In this document: positions 34,249 through 43,336 of the stretch, one piece after another | Layout: each line of letters begins with the position of its first letter | Position numbering within the stretch: the first letter of the stretch is position 1 | NCBI GenBank assembly: GCA_018971775.1 | Contig: JAGXAB010000040.1 | Span: 1-56,277, forward strand | DNA: 56,277 nucleotides | Direction: 5' to 3' | From: Cyanobacteria bacterium REEB67 | Lineage (GTDB): Bacteria; Cyanobacteriota; Vampirovibrionia; Obscuribacterales; Obscuribacteraceae | Notes under the pieces: model-generated | What the model was told of the DNA's origin: nothing | Database searches by the model: none | Seen by the model: only the letters and a program-made list of their open reading frames with translations | Position numbers and translations under genes: made by a program

Positions 34249-35766
34249 TTAGAATTTGGTTTCCAGGTCGTAAGTCACCTTGGTCTCGCCATCAGCCGGC
34301 ACTTTCACGGCAAATTCAAAAGTATGCGAGTCTTTCTTGGTGTATGCCTGGCTGGACGAGGTTACTTTCCAGTCGCCATATGAATGCTCGACGCAGGTCA
34401 CCGTCACCGCTGTCTCTTTGTGATTGCGCAGCGAGATTTCATACGATGAATGTTGGGTGTGCTGGTTGACCTGCTGGAAGTTGGTCTGCTTGCGCTCTCC
34501 GACGATGTCGAAGGCATCCCCCAGATAGACGCGTACTTTTTCGTCTTTGGGAGTATGGTCGATTAAGTCTTCGCCGACAAACTGCAGGGCGCCGTCTTTA
34601 TCGCGTTTGTAAACTCGCACCTTGCCTTTGGGCATGGGCATGCCGAGATTATTGTCTTTGGTATTGGCCAGCTCGAGTTTGACATTTACTTTTTGAGTAT
34701 TGCCGTTATTCGGCATAATGCCGCCGTACATCGGCGTCTGCGAGTCAAAGATATAGAGCTTCTTGACCGGCACATTGCTGGTATTAAAAAGAGTAAGCTG
34801 CTTGGTCTCGTTGTTTTTCACATCGGTCTTGTTGGCCAGACTGTAGAGATGATATTCGGCAAAAGACTGTTCGCTAAACTGGGGAGCAGCTGCTGCGCCG
34901 GCCAGCATCGCACTTTTAAACATCATGCGCGGCGCCGGCGGCTGCTGCACCTTGTGGACGTCTCCGGCCATAAGTTTCAGAGCGGCATTTTTGTATGTAG
35001 CCCCTGATTTATTATCCAGGGTGACCCAACTGGTCAGATCGACCTGACTGTCATCGGCGTTGGCAACGGCTACATAGTCGCATTTCCAGTTCAGTCCCTG
35101 AGTCTGGTAGGTGATTTCAGTCTTGTGGGTGCCGGGCTTATCGCATTCGAGTTTCCAGAGCAAAGAAGGCTTCGAAACCAGACCGGCCGGTAATTCGGCC
35201 AGCTCTATTTCGCCGGTCGGACCGACGACGATGCCGGAAGCGGTTTTCAAAACAATGTTTTGCGAGCGCTGACTGAGGTTGCCATTACTGTCCGAGACTG
35301 TTACCTGGGGCGGATTTAAGAGGGTGCCTGTGACTTCGTGGGTGCCGCCGCTGGTGTACTGGCGTATTTTAATTTCTTTGCCGACTGATTTGGAGAGAAT
35401 GGTCCCTTCGTCCATCAAATCATATTGGTAATTTTGCTCTCGCACTGATACGGCATTAGGCGCGGTCAGGGAAGTGAAACTGACTGAAGTCGGATCGATG
35501 GCAGCGGCGACATCTTCGAAGCGGATGAAGTTGATGCCGTCTTTGAGATCGAAATTGCGGACGTCCTTGACCAGACCAAAATTTTGGTTATAAACGGTGA
35601 TGGCCACACCGAGCGACTCACTCTTGGCGCTCTCATCGGCAGCATAAGCAGCGGAGGCGGAGGCGGATTTGACGCCGACAATAGCAAAGGGCAGTAGAGA
35701 GGACAGCGAAAAGCTACCAGCGACCAGGGCCGCTAAGATCAATCTACCGGCGCGATTAGCTTGCAT
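34249..35766 (-). CDS. DUF4139-domain secreted protein, copy A
   Basis: A 505-residue exported protein: signal peptide to about residue 40, then the DUF4139-type beta-rich body with ITVYNQNFGLVKDVRNF, PTSVSFTSLTAPNAVSVREQ, YQTQGLNWKCDYVAVANADD and a C-terminal DHTPKDEKVRVYLGDAFDIVG. It has a strong AGAGGA ribosome-binding site. It follows lpxC by 44 bases and precedes the mini-LptD gene by 32 bases. Its paralogue at 30937-32529 is very similar, so the two bracket the mini-LptD/mini-BamA pair. Position inside a lipid-A/BAM operon suggests an envelope role (inference). Confidence 0.82.
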   Translation of the reverse strand: MQANRAGRLILAALVAGSFSLSSLLPFAIVGVKSASASAAYAADESAKSESLGVAITVYNQNFGLVKDVRNFDLKDGINFIRFEDVAAAIDPTSVSFTSLTAPNAVSVREQNYQYDLMDEGTILSKSVGKEIKIRQYTSGGTHEVTGTLLNPPQVTVSDSNGNLSQRSQNIVLKTASGIVVGPTGEIELAELPAGLVSKPSLLWKLECDKPGTHKTEITYQTQGLNWKCDYVAVANADDSQVDLTSWVTLDNKSGATYKNAALKLMAGDVHKVQQPPAPRMMFKSAMLAGAAAAPQFSEQSFAEYHLYSLANKTDVKNNETKQLTLFNTSNVPVKKLYIFDSQTPMYGGIMPNNGNTQKVNVKLELANTKDNNLGMPMPKGKVRVYKRDKDGALQFVGEDLIDHTPKDEKVRVYLGDAFDIVGERKQTNFQQVNQHTQHSSYEISLRNHKETAVTVTCVEHSYGDWKVTSSSQAYTKKDSHTFEFAVKVPADGETKVTYDLETKF

Positions 35767-35810
35767 ATTTTTCCTCTTGTATCTTCTACTTTCTGGACTG
35801 GCAGGACTTC

Positions 35811-36692
35811 CTAGACACCAGTAGCCAGGCCAGGCGCGGCCGCAGTGGCCAGCAAAAGGCTGAGCTTTTTAGACATCTCCACATCGAGCTCGTGGCCGGC
35901 TTTGATACTGATAAAGCGCGCCTTGATCCGCAAAGGATTGACTCCGACCAAAGCCAGATCGCCTATTAAGTCAAGCAATTTGTGGCGGACAGGTTCATCA
36001 GGATGGCGCAGCGGCATGGTGAAATCATCTTCGGTGAGGCTGACGACATCGTCGACGAGGCCAAGCATTTGATGGTCTTTGAGCATACCGAAGGTGCGAG
36101 CTTCGCAAATTTCGGTGATGTCCTGATTAGCGTTCCAGCTCTGCCAGCGCTGACCAATCTTTGGATGTTTCCAGTCCATCAGATAGGTAACCGAGAACTT
36201 CTCGTCGGGAATGGCCAGGATACTGCGATCGCCTTTGCTCACCTCAATCAGATGGGGCAAGGTAATATCGCATGGGACCTGGCGGCGCTCGATGCCCGAT
36301 TTTTGAAAAAGATCGATCCAGAGCTGGGCACTGCCATCGGCAAGAGGCATCTCGGCTCCGTCAACAATGACAAATAAGTCGTCTAGGCCCCAGAGACTGG
36401 CGGCACAGAGGAAATGTTCGACGATGCAGAGCCTGGTCTTGCCGCTGCCGAGCACGACATTGCGCATCGTGTTTACGACAGAAGAGGCGTTAGCGGGAAT
36501 CTCGAGGAAACCTGCGGGACCTTCCAGATAAAAGGTAATGCCACTACCGGCAGGGGCACGGTAGAGCTCGACTTTGACCATCTGCTTGGAGGTGAGACCC
36601 ATGCCTTCGTAGGAAGCTAACTTGGTGGCTCCGGCGAGGAGCGCCTTCAGGTCAACGGCTTCTTTTGGCGCTGAATCAACGTTGGCTGTCAT
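35811..36692 (-). CDS. lpxC: UDP-3-O-acyl-N-acetylglucosamine deacetylase
   Basis: The zinc amidase that catalyses the committed step of lipid A synthesis. The 293-residue sequence shows the metal and catalytic motifs in order: IVEHFLCAAS, PLADGSA, RHKLLDLIGDLALVG (zinc His and Asp) and KAGHELD. ATG at 36692 has GGAG with a 5-base gap; an earlier ATG 21 bases upstream overlaps that site. It lies between lpxD (41-base gap) and DUF4139 copy A (44-base gap). No FabZ fusion. Its presence means the organism makes lipid A. Confidence 0.93.
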   Translation of the reverse strand: MTANVDSAPKEAVDLKALLAGATKLASYEGMGLTSKQMVKVELYRAPAGSGITFYLEGPAGFLEIPANASSVVNTMRNVVLGSGKTRLCIVEHFLCAASLWGLDDLFVIVDGAEMPLADGSAQLWIDLFQKSGIERRQVPCDITLPHLIEVSKGDRSILAIPDEKFSVTYLMDWKHPKIGQRWQSWNANQDITEICEARTFGMLKDHQMLGLVDDVVSLTEDDFTMPLRHPDEPVRHKLLDLIGDLALVGVNPLRIKARFISIKAGHELDVEMSKKLSLLLATAAAPGLATGV

Positions 36693-36733
36693 TTTCTCTC
36701 CGTCTCTTATCATTTATTTTTTTTGTTTCTCAG

Positions 36734-37888
36734 CTACGATTTTTTAGAAGTCGCGGCAAGGTCTTTTTCACCAGCTGCGTCTTCAACGAATTGCTGTTCC
36801 AGAATGGCCAGTCGTTTTTTCAAATCGCGCATATCATCGAGCAGTCTCGGAACCCTGCGGGCATTCGCCACTTGCATAAAGAAATCGCGGGCGGCAACAG
36901 CAGGTGTACCGGCATGGATGTCACCGGCGGGAATGTCTTTCATGGCGCCCGAGCCACCGGAAAGTACCGCATCATCTCCGAGGTTGAGGTGGTCGCTCAG
37001 ACTCGATCCGCCACCGACGACGACTCGGTCGCCTAGACTGCAGGAACCGCCAAGCGAGACGCTGGCGATGATCAGATTTTCGCGACCGATACGATTGTTA
37101 TGAGCAATCATGACAAGATTGTCTATTTTGCTGCCTTCGCCCACGATAGTGGATCCCATCGTCGCTCTATCGATGGTGGCATAGGCGCCGATCTCAACAT
37201 CGTCGTGGAGGACGACATTACCGGTCTGAGGAATTTTCAAAAGCGGATTGGGCTCATTGGAAAAATCTTTTTGACCGGCCATATTCTTTTCCAGATTGCT
37301 CGGCCGCTCAGTTACATAGCCAAAGCCATCCGAACCGAGCGAGGCGCCTTGCTGCAAAATAACGCGGTTGCCAATTTTTATATAATCGCCAATGATGCAA
37401 TGCGGATAGAAAAGACAATTTTCGCCGATTTCCACTTCGCCACCAATGACGGTGTGAGGCATGATTTTTGTGCCTGCACCAATCTTCGTCTTCGGCCCGA
37501 TCACCACATAGGGACCGATGGCAACGCCTTCGCCGAGGACCACCGATTCGTCGATCACGGCGGTAGGATGGACACCGACCGGCGGATAATAGCGCTTGGG
37601 AGCGACCGCAGTCAGTACTCTTTGAATAGCCAGATTAGGACGCTCGACCAGAACCATATTACGTTCCGGATAGTCTTTTTCAGTGCCTTCCGGTGCGACG
37701 ATTGCCTTCGCTACGCATTTCGCCAGCTTCTTGACCAGCTTTTGATCGAAGACAAAGGCTAGGTCGTCTTCCTTCGCCTGCATCGGTGAAGGACAAACAG
37801 TCGTCACCATGACGGAGGCATCGCCATGCACTCGTCCGCCGATAACCGCGGCGATCTGTCCGAGATTCATTGGTTGGGGGAGTCGCAT
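36734..37888 (-). CDS. lpxD: UDP-3-O-acylglucosamine N-acyltransferase
   Basis: Adds the second acyl chain in lipid A synthesis. The 384-residue protein has an N-terminal uridine-binding domain (about 1-110) and a left-handed beta-helix of hexapeptide repeats (about 115-320: AVIDESVVLGEGVAIGPYV and onward) with the catalytic His region in VMIAHNNRIG. The C-terminal helix (about 350-384) is typical for the trimer. GGAG precedes the ATG. It lies downstream of skp, separated by 182 bases that hold 15-bp repeats and a strong hairpin. Confidence 0.94.
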   Translation of the reverse strand: MRLPQPMNLGQIAAVIGGRVHGDASVMVTTVCPSPMQAKEDDLAFVFDQKLVKKLAKCVAKAIVAPEGTEKDYPERNMVLVERPNLAIQRVLTAVAPKRYYPPVGVHPTAVIDESVVLGEGVAIGPYVVIGPKTKIGAGTKIMPHTVIGGEVEIGENCLFYPHCIIGDYIKIGNRVILQQGASLGSDGFGYVTERPSNLEKNMAGQKDFSNEPNPLLKIPQTGNVVLHDDVEIGAYATIDRATMGSTIVGEGSKIDNLVMIAHNNRIGRENLIIASVSLGGSCSLGDRVVVGGGSSLSDHLNLGDDAVLSGGSGAMKDIPAGDIHAGTPAVAARDFFMQVANARRVPRLLDDMRDLKKRLAILEQQFVEDAAGEKDLAATSKKS

Positions 37889-37973
37889 TGGGTCTCCTTA
37901 TTCAATTGAAGGAAATGACGGAAATGAAGAAAACGAAGGAAAACAAAATGGCCGGATTGCCGATTAAAGAGCT

Positions 37974-37994
37974 GACCCGCGCAGAGCGCGGGTC
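37974..37994. other. Strong 9-bp stem-loop between skp and lpxD
   Basis: GACCCGCGC pairs perfectly with GCGCGGGTC across a 3-base loop. In the direction of transcription (minus) it is followed by AGCTCTTTAATC, which is not a clear T-tract, so it may be an mRNA-stabilising or attenuating structure rather than a full terminator. Confidence 0.6.
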
Positions 37995-38003
37995 GCTACC
38001 TTT

Positions 38004-38063
38004 ATAGATCTGAGGCGTATGGACCTGAGCTGAATGGACCTGACTTGATATAACCTGAACGCG
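38004..38063. repeat. Four 15-bp tandem repeats just downstream of skp
   Basis: Units begin at 38004, 38019, 38034 and 38049. The two central units differ at two of 15 positions (ATGGACCTGAGCTGA and ATGGACCTGACTTGA); the outer two are more diverged but keep the CTGA core. They sit between the skp stop codon and the 9-bp stem-loop. On the minus strand 15 bases equals five codons, so this may be a former extension of the coding region. Confidence 0.6.
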
Positions 38064-38070
38064 CCACGGT

Positions 38071-38595
38071 TTACTTGGTGACAGTCTTGCTGTCAGCAAC
38101 GCCGGAAGCGACGGGTAGACGCTTTACAACGCCATCAGTGATATCAACGCCGCCAAGCAGGACGGAATCCTTAACCAGAACGGTATCTAGGTTTTTAGCA
38201 GTGGCCTCGTCCTTGATCGCCTTATCTATATCTTTTTCGAGTTGAGCTTCGAGGGTCTGAGCGCGGTTCTGAGCTGCTTTGTATTCTGCGTCGATTTTGA
38301 CTTGCAGTGATTTCTGCAATTTTTCCAGTTCGGCAGCAGGCAACTTTTTGGCTTTAGCGTCTTCGTACTGTTTGTTGGAAGACTCGAGAAGTCCACGCAC
38401 AGTATCTTCTGCTTTTTTCAGCTCATCGGCCGCTGATTGAGCTTTTTTGAAGCTGGTAATGACTTTGTTGCGGTCAACGATACCGATGTTTGTGGCTTTA
38501 GCAGGTGCCGCTCCCTGAGCCAGAGCCTGACCGGCAACACCCGCTGCCAAGATCACGCCGGCCAATACTGCAAATGGTTTATAAACGTACTGCAT
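38071..38595 (-). CDS. skp: OmpH/Skp-family periplasmic chaperone
   Basis: A 174-residue exported protein. A signal peptide (about residues 1-26, ending GQALAQ) is followed by the OmpH pattern: a short start strand (TNIGIVDRNKVITSFKKAQ), two long charged coiled-coil helices (about 50-130) and a return strand. Skp holds unfolded outer-membrane proteins in the periplasm. ATG at 38595 has GGAG nearby; a longer frame to 38655 has no support. It lies 109 bases downstream of bamA, the conserved bamA-skp-lpxD order. Confidence 0.88.
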   Translation of the reverse strand: MQYVYKPFAVLAGVILAAGVAGQALAQGAAPAKATNIGIVDRNKVITSFKKAQSAADELKKAEDTVRGLLESSNKQYEDAKAKKLPAAELEKLQKSLQVKIDAEYKAAQNRAQTLEAQLEKDIDKAIKDEATAKNLDTVLVKDSVLLGGVDITDGVVKRLPVASGVADSKTVTK

Positions 38596-38704
38596 TCTTC
38601 TCTCCAAAGAATATCCCAATATAGGACGATAGTCGTAAAATGCGCCCGAGTGCACAGTTTACAACATTCAACACGGCCAAAACAGACCGCTTGAAGAAGG
38701 GTTC

Positions 38705-40816
38705 CTAAAACTTGTCTCCAAATCCGAAAGTCAGACGCGGCGTGAGCTTGGCGTTTTGCAAGGTGTTTATGACCGGTAGACCATAGTCGATACGCACCAT
38801 GCCTATCATCGGTACTTTCAAACGCACACCGACACCGACCGAAGCGCCAAGATTGGTGCGGGTAAGCAGATTATTCATATTACTGTTGCCCATCACCTGT
38901 CCGTAATCAAACCAGGTGGTGAACTTGACGTTGTTGTTGATCACCTTACTGACAACATTGTCGCCCTTCAAGTGCAATTTCTTGCGCAATTCAATTGTGC
39001 CCATCAACATCGATGAGCCGGTGCCCAGGTCGGAGAACGAGCGGAAGCCGCGTACTCCGTTACCGAAATATCCACCCAGTCGATACTGGGCGAACTGCGG
39101 CAGGCTACCGAAAGACGTGCCGCCGGAGATATTCATGGCCAGGGTGGTGTCATGACCAAGGGGGACAAATTTACTAGCCGATGCGCCTGCCTTGAGGAAG
39201 GCTCCGCTCAAACCAGCGGTCGGGGTAGTGGACAGCCGCAAGTTTGTGCCGTTGGTGGCATCGACGACGTGATCTCTGGTGTCGTAGGAAATATTCGGAT
39301 TGATGCTCGCGTAGACGCCGCCTTTAAGCTGCTGAGAGCGGTACTGCTGGGCTATTTGCTGGCCCTGGGCAAAGTTGCTGGCCATACCGGTGGTGATGGC
39401 CCGGTCCATCATTGACGTGATGATGCTCTGGTCGCCGAAAAAACCAGCGACGTCCTTGATTTTGGTACTCTCACCGGTAAGGCCGAGGTTGCCCGTCCAG
39501 TGATTACCTAGCGGTTTGGAAAAGTTGGTCGTCAAACCAATAGTCTGCTGCATCGATTGGCTAATAGCCATCGATGCCATGTTGCGACCGAAACCGGTCA
39601 CCGACATCGATGTATCCGAACCGTTCAAATTGGGTTCGATAAAAGACAGCTCGGCGTTGTAGGTACGCCCTGTGGGCAAAAAATTGTTGCCACCATTATT
39701 GACACTATTGGTTATGCCATTGAGGGTGCCGGAGCCGACCTGCGAAGTGAGCGAGAGGACCTGACCGCGACCACGGAAGTTGTTATCCGAAAAACCCATC
39801 GAGCCAAATGGTCCGGCAAGCGAATCGACGCCACCACCGGCGTTGACAGATCGACTGCGTTTTTCGTCGACTTCGATTTTGAGGGTAAATTTGTCCGGGT
39901 CTTTTTCAGAAGGCACAAGGGAGCGGCGGATGTCCTGAAAATAGCCATTGGCATAGAGCTTGCGCAGATCATTGGTTAGCTGCTTTTCGTTGTAGACGTT
40001 GCCCGGCTTAATCTTGAGCGTATTGCGAATAACGAAATCTTTGGTGTGCTGGTTGCCGGTAATGACGATATTGTCGATGGTGCCTTCATTAATGACGAGT
40101 TCGACGCTACCGTCTGGATCATCTTTGACATCGGCGACGTGAGCAAGGGCAAAACCCTTCTCTTTATAAGCATCTTCGACTTTTGTAATGGCGTTGGCCA
40201 GGACGTTGGCGTTCTGCGGACGACCGAGTTGATCGGTAAAAAGTTTGGAAATTTCTTCGGTAGAAATGGCACGATTACCGGTTATGGCAAATTGAGTAAC
40301 CGGGGCATTTTCTTCGACGCGGATCTTGAGCAGCAAGCCACTGGGAGTGACTTCAGGATTGACCTGGAGGGTGTTTTTATTGAAATAACCCATCGAGTCG
40401 ATCGCTTTGAGATCGCTCATGATCTGATTCTGGTCGTACTTATCACCCTTGCGGGTTTTGACGACCGAATTGATTTCTTCGGTGGGAATCAGTCTATTGC
40501 CTTCGATTTTTACATCGTCAACAACCATGTTGCTGGCAGCGGCGCTATCGGCATCGGCCGGAGTAGAGCTTGAAGAAGCACTTGAAGAAGAGCCAGCCGC
40601 CTGATTATCCGTGGCGCCGACGTGAAAAACAGAGGTCTCGCCACTGCCATCATTGAGGGTGCCGTTCACCGGCAATTGAAAATGACTCTCTCCAAACTCG
40701 GCGTGAGCCGGCAAGAGCGGGAAAAGCGGTAAAAATGCAGTCGATTGCCCAAGCGAGATTATCAGCGACAGGGCCAGAGCGCTGGCGGGCGATTTGAAAA
40801 GTGTCTGTTTTGGCAC
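38705..40816 (-). CDS. bamA: Omp85/BamA outer-membrane assembly factor with three POTRA domains
   Basis: Inserts beta-barrel proteins into the outer membrane. The 703-residue protein has a signal peptide (about 1-39), a Ser/Ala-rich linker, three POTRA domains (about 97-169, 171-245, 246-319) and a C-terminal 16-strand-type barrel (about 325-703) with the loop-6 motif VRGFRSFS at 588-595 and a final Phe (GFGDKF). Three POTRAs match cyanobacterial Omp85. The start is GTG at 40816. It is first in the bamA-skp-lpxD-lpxC-DUF4139 run and divergent from ku. Its C-terminal VRGF region is copied in the mini-BamA at 32526-33293. Confidence 0.92.
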   Translation of the reverse strand: MPKQTLFKSPASALALSLIISLGQSTAFLPLFPLLPAHAEFGESHFQLPVNGTLNDGSGETSVFHVGATDNQAAGSSSSASSSSTPADADSAAASNMVVDDVKIEGNRLIPTEEINSVVKTRKGDKYDQNQIMSDLKAIDSMGYFNKNTLQVNPEVTPSGLLLKIRVEENAPVTQFAITGNRAISTEEISKLFTDQLGRPQNANVLANAITKVEDAYKEKGFALAHVADVKDDPDGSVELVINEGTIDNIVITGNQHTKDFVIRNTLKIKPGNVYNEKQLTNDLRKLYANGYFQDIRRSLVPSEKDPDKFTLKIEVDEKRSRSVNAGGGVDSLAGPFGSMGFSDNNFRGRGQVLSLTSQVGSGTLNGITNSVNNGGNNFLPTGRTYNAELSFIEPNLNGSDTSMSVTGFGRNMASMAISQSMQQTIGLTTNFSKPLGNHWTGNLGLTGESTKIKDVAGFFGDQSIITSMMDRAITTGMASNFAQGQQIAQQYRSQQLKGGVYASINPNISYDTRDHVVDATNGTNLRLSTTPTAGLSGAFLKAGASASKFVPLGHDTTLAMNISGGTSFGSLPQFAQYRLGGYFGNGVRGFRSFSDLGTGSSMLMGTIELRKKLHLKGDNVVSKVINNNVKFTTWFDYGQVMGNSNMNNLLTRTNLGASVGVGVRLKVPMIGMVRIDYGLPVINTLQNAKLTPRLTFGFGDKF

Positions 40817-41256
40817 TAATTGCTTTCTCTGGAGGTCTCGACAGAGACGGGCTGAATAGACACTGACTCGCTCAAGAAATGGTAAACGTTAAGCAAGCGC
40901 TATCACAGTTTAGCAGACGACCACGCATGCCAAGGTGTTCCGCGACCGAGCCCGTGTTAGCAAAGGCTAATCACTTGACTACCGGCGCTAAGAGGACGCC
41001 CACAAGTTGAGGAATTCGCCGCGATTTCCAAAGTTCCAAAGAGAGATTAGACCCTTGCCATATAAAGAATCCGACTCCCACCTCTTAACATCTTCCCGTA
41101 TTACGACTGAGTCATGGAACCAGAACTGCAGGTCAGGCGTCGACTACTTAAAAGAAAGCATATGCCAGGCATATACATGCGACCCTATTTTTCCATTCGT
41201 CCCACCATTAGCTCCAACAGCAACTCCGTCTGATTCTGATTAATCCGAGGTGAACC
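40817..41256. other. Divergent intergenic region, bamA / ku
   Basis: 440 bases without a convincing gene. A 78-codon frame at 41007-41243 has no ribosome-binding site, low-complexity composition and no family resemblance. The region must hold the promoters of bamA (minus) and ku (plus), but I found no hexamer pair with good spacing. A GAGGTG ribosome-binding site for ku lies at its right edge. Confidence 0.5.
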
Positions 41257-42162
41257 ATGCCCGCAACTGTCTGGTCAGGAGTCATAGGTTTTGGCATGGT
41301 GAGCATCCCGGTCAAGCTCTTCAGTGCCACATCGAGCAAGCGCATCGCCTTTCACCAGCTGCACAACAAGTGCTTGAGCCGGATCAAGGAAGTGCGCTGG
41401 TGTCCTTCTTGCGACAAGGAGGTGCCCTTCGACGACATCGTCAAAGGTTACGAATTGGCGAAAGACGAGTATGTGCCGATCACACAGGAAGACTTTGACC
41501 AGCTGCCGATGCCGAGCAAAGAAATCATCGACATATCCTCCTTCACCGAAGCGGTGGCAGTCGATCCGCTTTATTTGGAGAAAAACTATTATCTACTCCC
41601 CGATAAAAAGGGCGAAAAAGCCTTCAATCTGTTCCTGAAAGCGCTCGAGAGAAAATCGCTTTTAGCAATTGGCAAAATTGCCATCCGCAGCCGTGAAAGA
41701 CTCTGCGCCATACGTGCCGTCGAGGGCACCATGGTGCTCTGCACCCTGCTTTACGAAGATGAGATCAGAGTCGATCTGGAAGAGAAAGCGACCGCTGCAA
41801 AAATCGCTAAACCGGAGCTGGACATGGCGCTGTCACTTATCGACGTAATGACGCAACGCTTCGATCCGGCCGCCTACAAAGATGATTACCGCGAAGCGAT
41901 GAAAGAATTGATCGATGAGAAAACGCAGGGATTGCCACATAAAAAGGCCAAGAATGAGCAGCCCCGTGCCGTCGGAGATTTGATGGAAGCACTCAAGGCA
42001 AGTCTGGCCGGTCAAAAGCGTGGCACTAGCGGCGGTAGCACCGGCGCAGCCACGAGAAGAAAAGATAATGCCCAACCAGGGCAGAAAAGCAGAGCAAAAA
42101 CAAATACAAATGCAATAAGGTCCAAGGTCAAGCCGTCCTCGAAAAAAGGACGAGCGGCTTAA
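41257..42162 (+). CDS. ku: Ku protein, non-homologous end joining
   Basis: Binds double-strand DNA ends as a ring-shaped homodimer and recruits LigD. The 301-residue protein begins MPATVWSGVIGFGMVSIPVKLF, has the bacterial Ku CPSCDKEV and YYLLPDKKGEKAFNLF regions, and ends in a basic Lys/Arg/Ser/Gly tail (about 240-301) of the kind that binds DNA and stimulates ligation. GAGGTG precedes the ATG. It converges with the LigD-polymerase gene (13-base gap), so Ku and the ligase genes are neighbours but in separate transcripts. Confidence 0.96.
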   Translation: MPATVWSGVIGFGMVSIPVKLFSATSSKRIAFHQLHNKCLSRIKEVRWCPSCDKEVPFDDIVKGYELAKDEYVPITQEDFDQLPMPSKEIIDISSFTEAVAVDPLYLEKNYYLLPDKKGEKAFNLFLKALERKSLLAIGKIAIRSRERLCAIRAVEGTMVLCTLLYEDEIRVDLEEKATAAKIAKPELDMALSLIDVMTQRFDPAAYKDDYREAMKELIDEKTQGLPHKKAKNEQPRAVGDLMEALKASLAGQKRGTSGGSTGAATRRKDNAQPGQKSRAKTNTNAIRSKVKPSSKKGRAA

Positions 42163-42175
42163 TCTTTGATCTTTA

Positions 42176-43336
42176 TTAATCGAGCAGTCTTTTCACGTCT
42201 GTCTTGTAATCGAGGATATCGCGCCAGAGGTCACCTGTTTTTGCCAGACGCGTCGGTACTGTCTTGATTGTAAATTGATCCGGATAAACCGAACTCAGCT
42301 CATCCCAGGCCACCGGTGTAGAAACAGTGCCTGTATCGCTCATGCGCGGCGAATAGATGGAGGCGAGCGTTTTGCCGCGAGCGTTCATATTATGATCAAA
42401 AAATATCTTTCCGCCCCGCTTTTTTACGGCCCAATCCATGGTGATTATTTTGGGATGCTCTGCAAGTAAATGCCTGCCAATTGTCTCGGCCAGAGAGCGC
42501 ACCTGATCGTAGTCGATGTTGCGCACGAGCGGTACATAAATATGCAATCCCGTCCGGCCCGAAGTTTTGACAAAGGAGTGCATGCCCAGACCGTCGAGTA
42601 TGTCCTTCAGGGCCAGAGCCATCTCACAGGTCCTCTTGAAGCCTTTTTTATTGAGCGCCGGTTCGTCGCCTTCCGCTTCCTTGCCGCTATAAATATACGG
42701 GTCAAGGTCAAGCACCAGATAGTCCGGATAATTGAGTGTCGATTTTTCGATGCGCGCCAGCGTGTCGGTGTAGGTCTGCGTCAGGGCTTTGTTCTCCATA
42801 GCCTTACCGATGCGGGCGTGGGAGGTGTGCAATTCTAGATCGGCGATCTGGGCCAGCCACAAAAGGGTAGCGAGATTGTCGCAGAGAAGGAAGCGGTGAT
42901 TTTCGCCGGCATGCTCGGCAAAACTATCGAAAGTATCGACAAAGCCGGGGATATTTTTATCCCAGCGTTTCTGAAAGAATTTCTGACCGCCTACCCCATT
43001 GGGGAAACGCACCAGAGTAAGCGGCCGGTCCTTCAAATGCGGCAAGAGAAATGGCGACACAAGCAGGAGATAGAGAGCGAAGTCGCGCTTGGTCAGGCCT
43101 TTGCCATTTTCACCAGGCCAGAGCACCTTGTCCAGGTGGGTGAAATTGATATGTTCGGTGCCAATTGCTAGCTTAAGATTTTCACTGTCGCTCGATAGAG
43201 CGGCAGCAATAGCTTCGCAATCATCGCTCTGGGCTCTGGCGGTAGCAGCGTGGCCGCCGGTCTTTGTTTTCGGCGTTTTCATTTCTTCTTTTTTAGCGCT
43301 GAATTTTCCAGCCTCAGGTGTACTTTGCTTGGCCAT
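42176..43336 (-). CDS. Stand-alone LigD-type polymerase (primase-polymerase) domain
   Basis: A 386-residue archaeo-eukaryotic-primase-type polymerase, equivalent to the Pol module of LigD that fills gaps, preferably with ribonucleotides, during end joining. Motifs: [18 protein letters not shown], the catalytic LVLDLDP (Asp210, Asp212) and [14 protein letters not shown]. The first 50 residues are a polar extension. ATG at 43336 with AGGA is preferred and makes the gene overlap the upstream ligase gene by 58 bp; an in-frame ATG at 43282 would give a 4-bp overlap instead. In many bacteria this domain is fused to the ligase; here it is separate. Confidence 0.9.
   Translation of the reverse strand: MAKQSTPEAGKFSAKKEEMKTPKTKTGGHAATARAQSDDCEAIAAALSSDSENLKLAIGTEHINFTHLDKVLWPGENGKGLTKRDFALYLLLVSPFLLPHLKDRPLTLVRFPNGVGGQKFFQKRWDKNIPGFVDTFDSFAEHAGENHRFLLCDNLATLLWLAQIADLELHTSHARIGKAMENKALTQTYTDTLARIEKSTLNYPDYLVLDLDPYIYSGKEAEGDEPALNKKGFKRTCEMALALKDILDGLGMHSFVKTSGRTGLHIYVPLVRNIDYDQVRSLAETIGRHLLAEHPKIITMDWAVKKRGGKIFFDHNMNARGKTLASIYSPRMSDTGTVSTPVAWDELSSVYPDQFTIKTVPTRLAKTGDLWRDILDYKTDVKRLLD

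Noticed and set aside
41007..41243. 78-codon frame between bamA and ku
   Set aside because: No ribosome-binding site, no secondary-structure or family pattern; the ku start has its own strong site.
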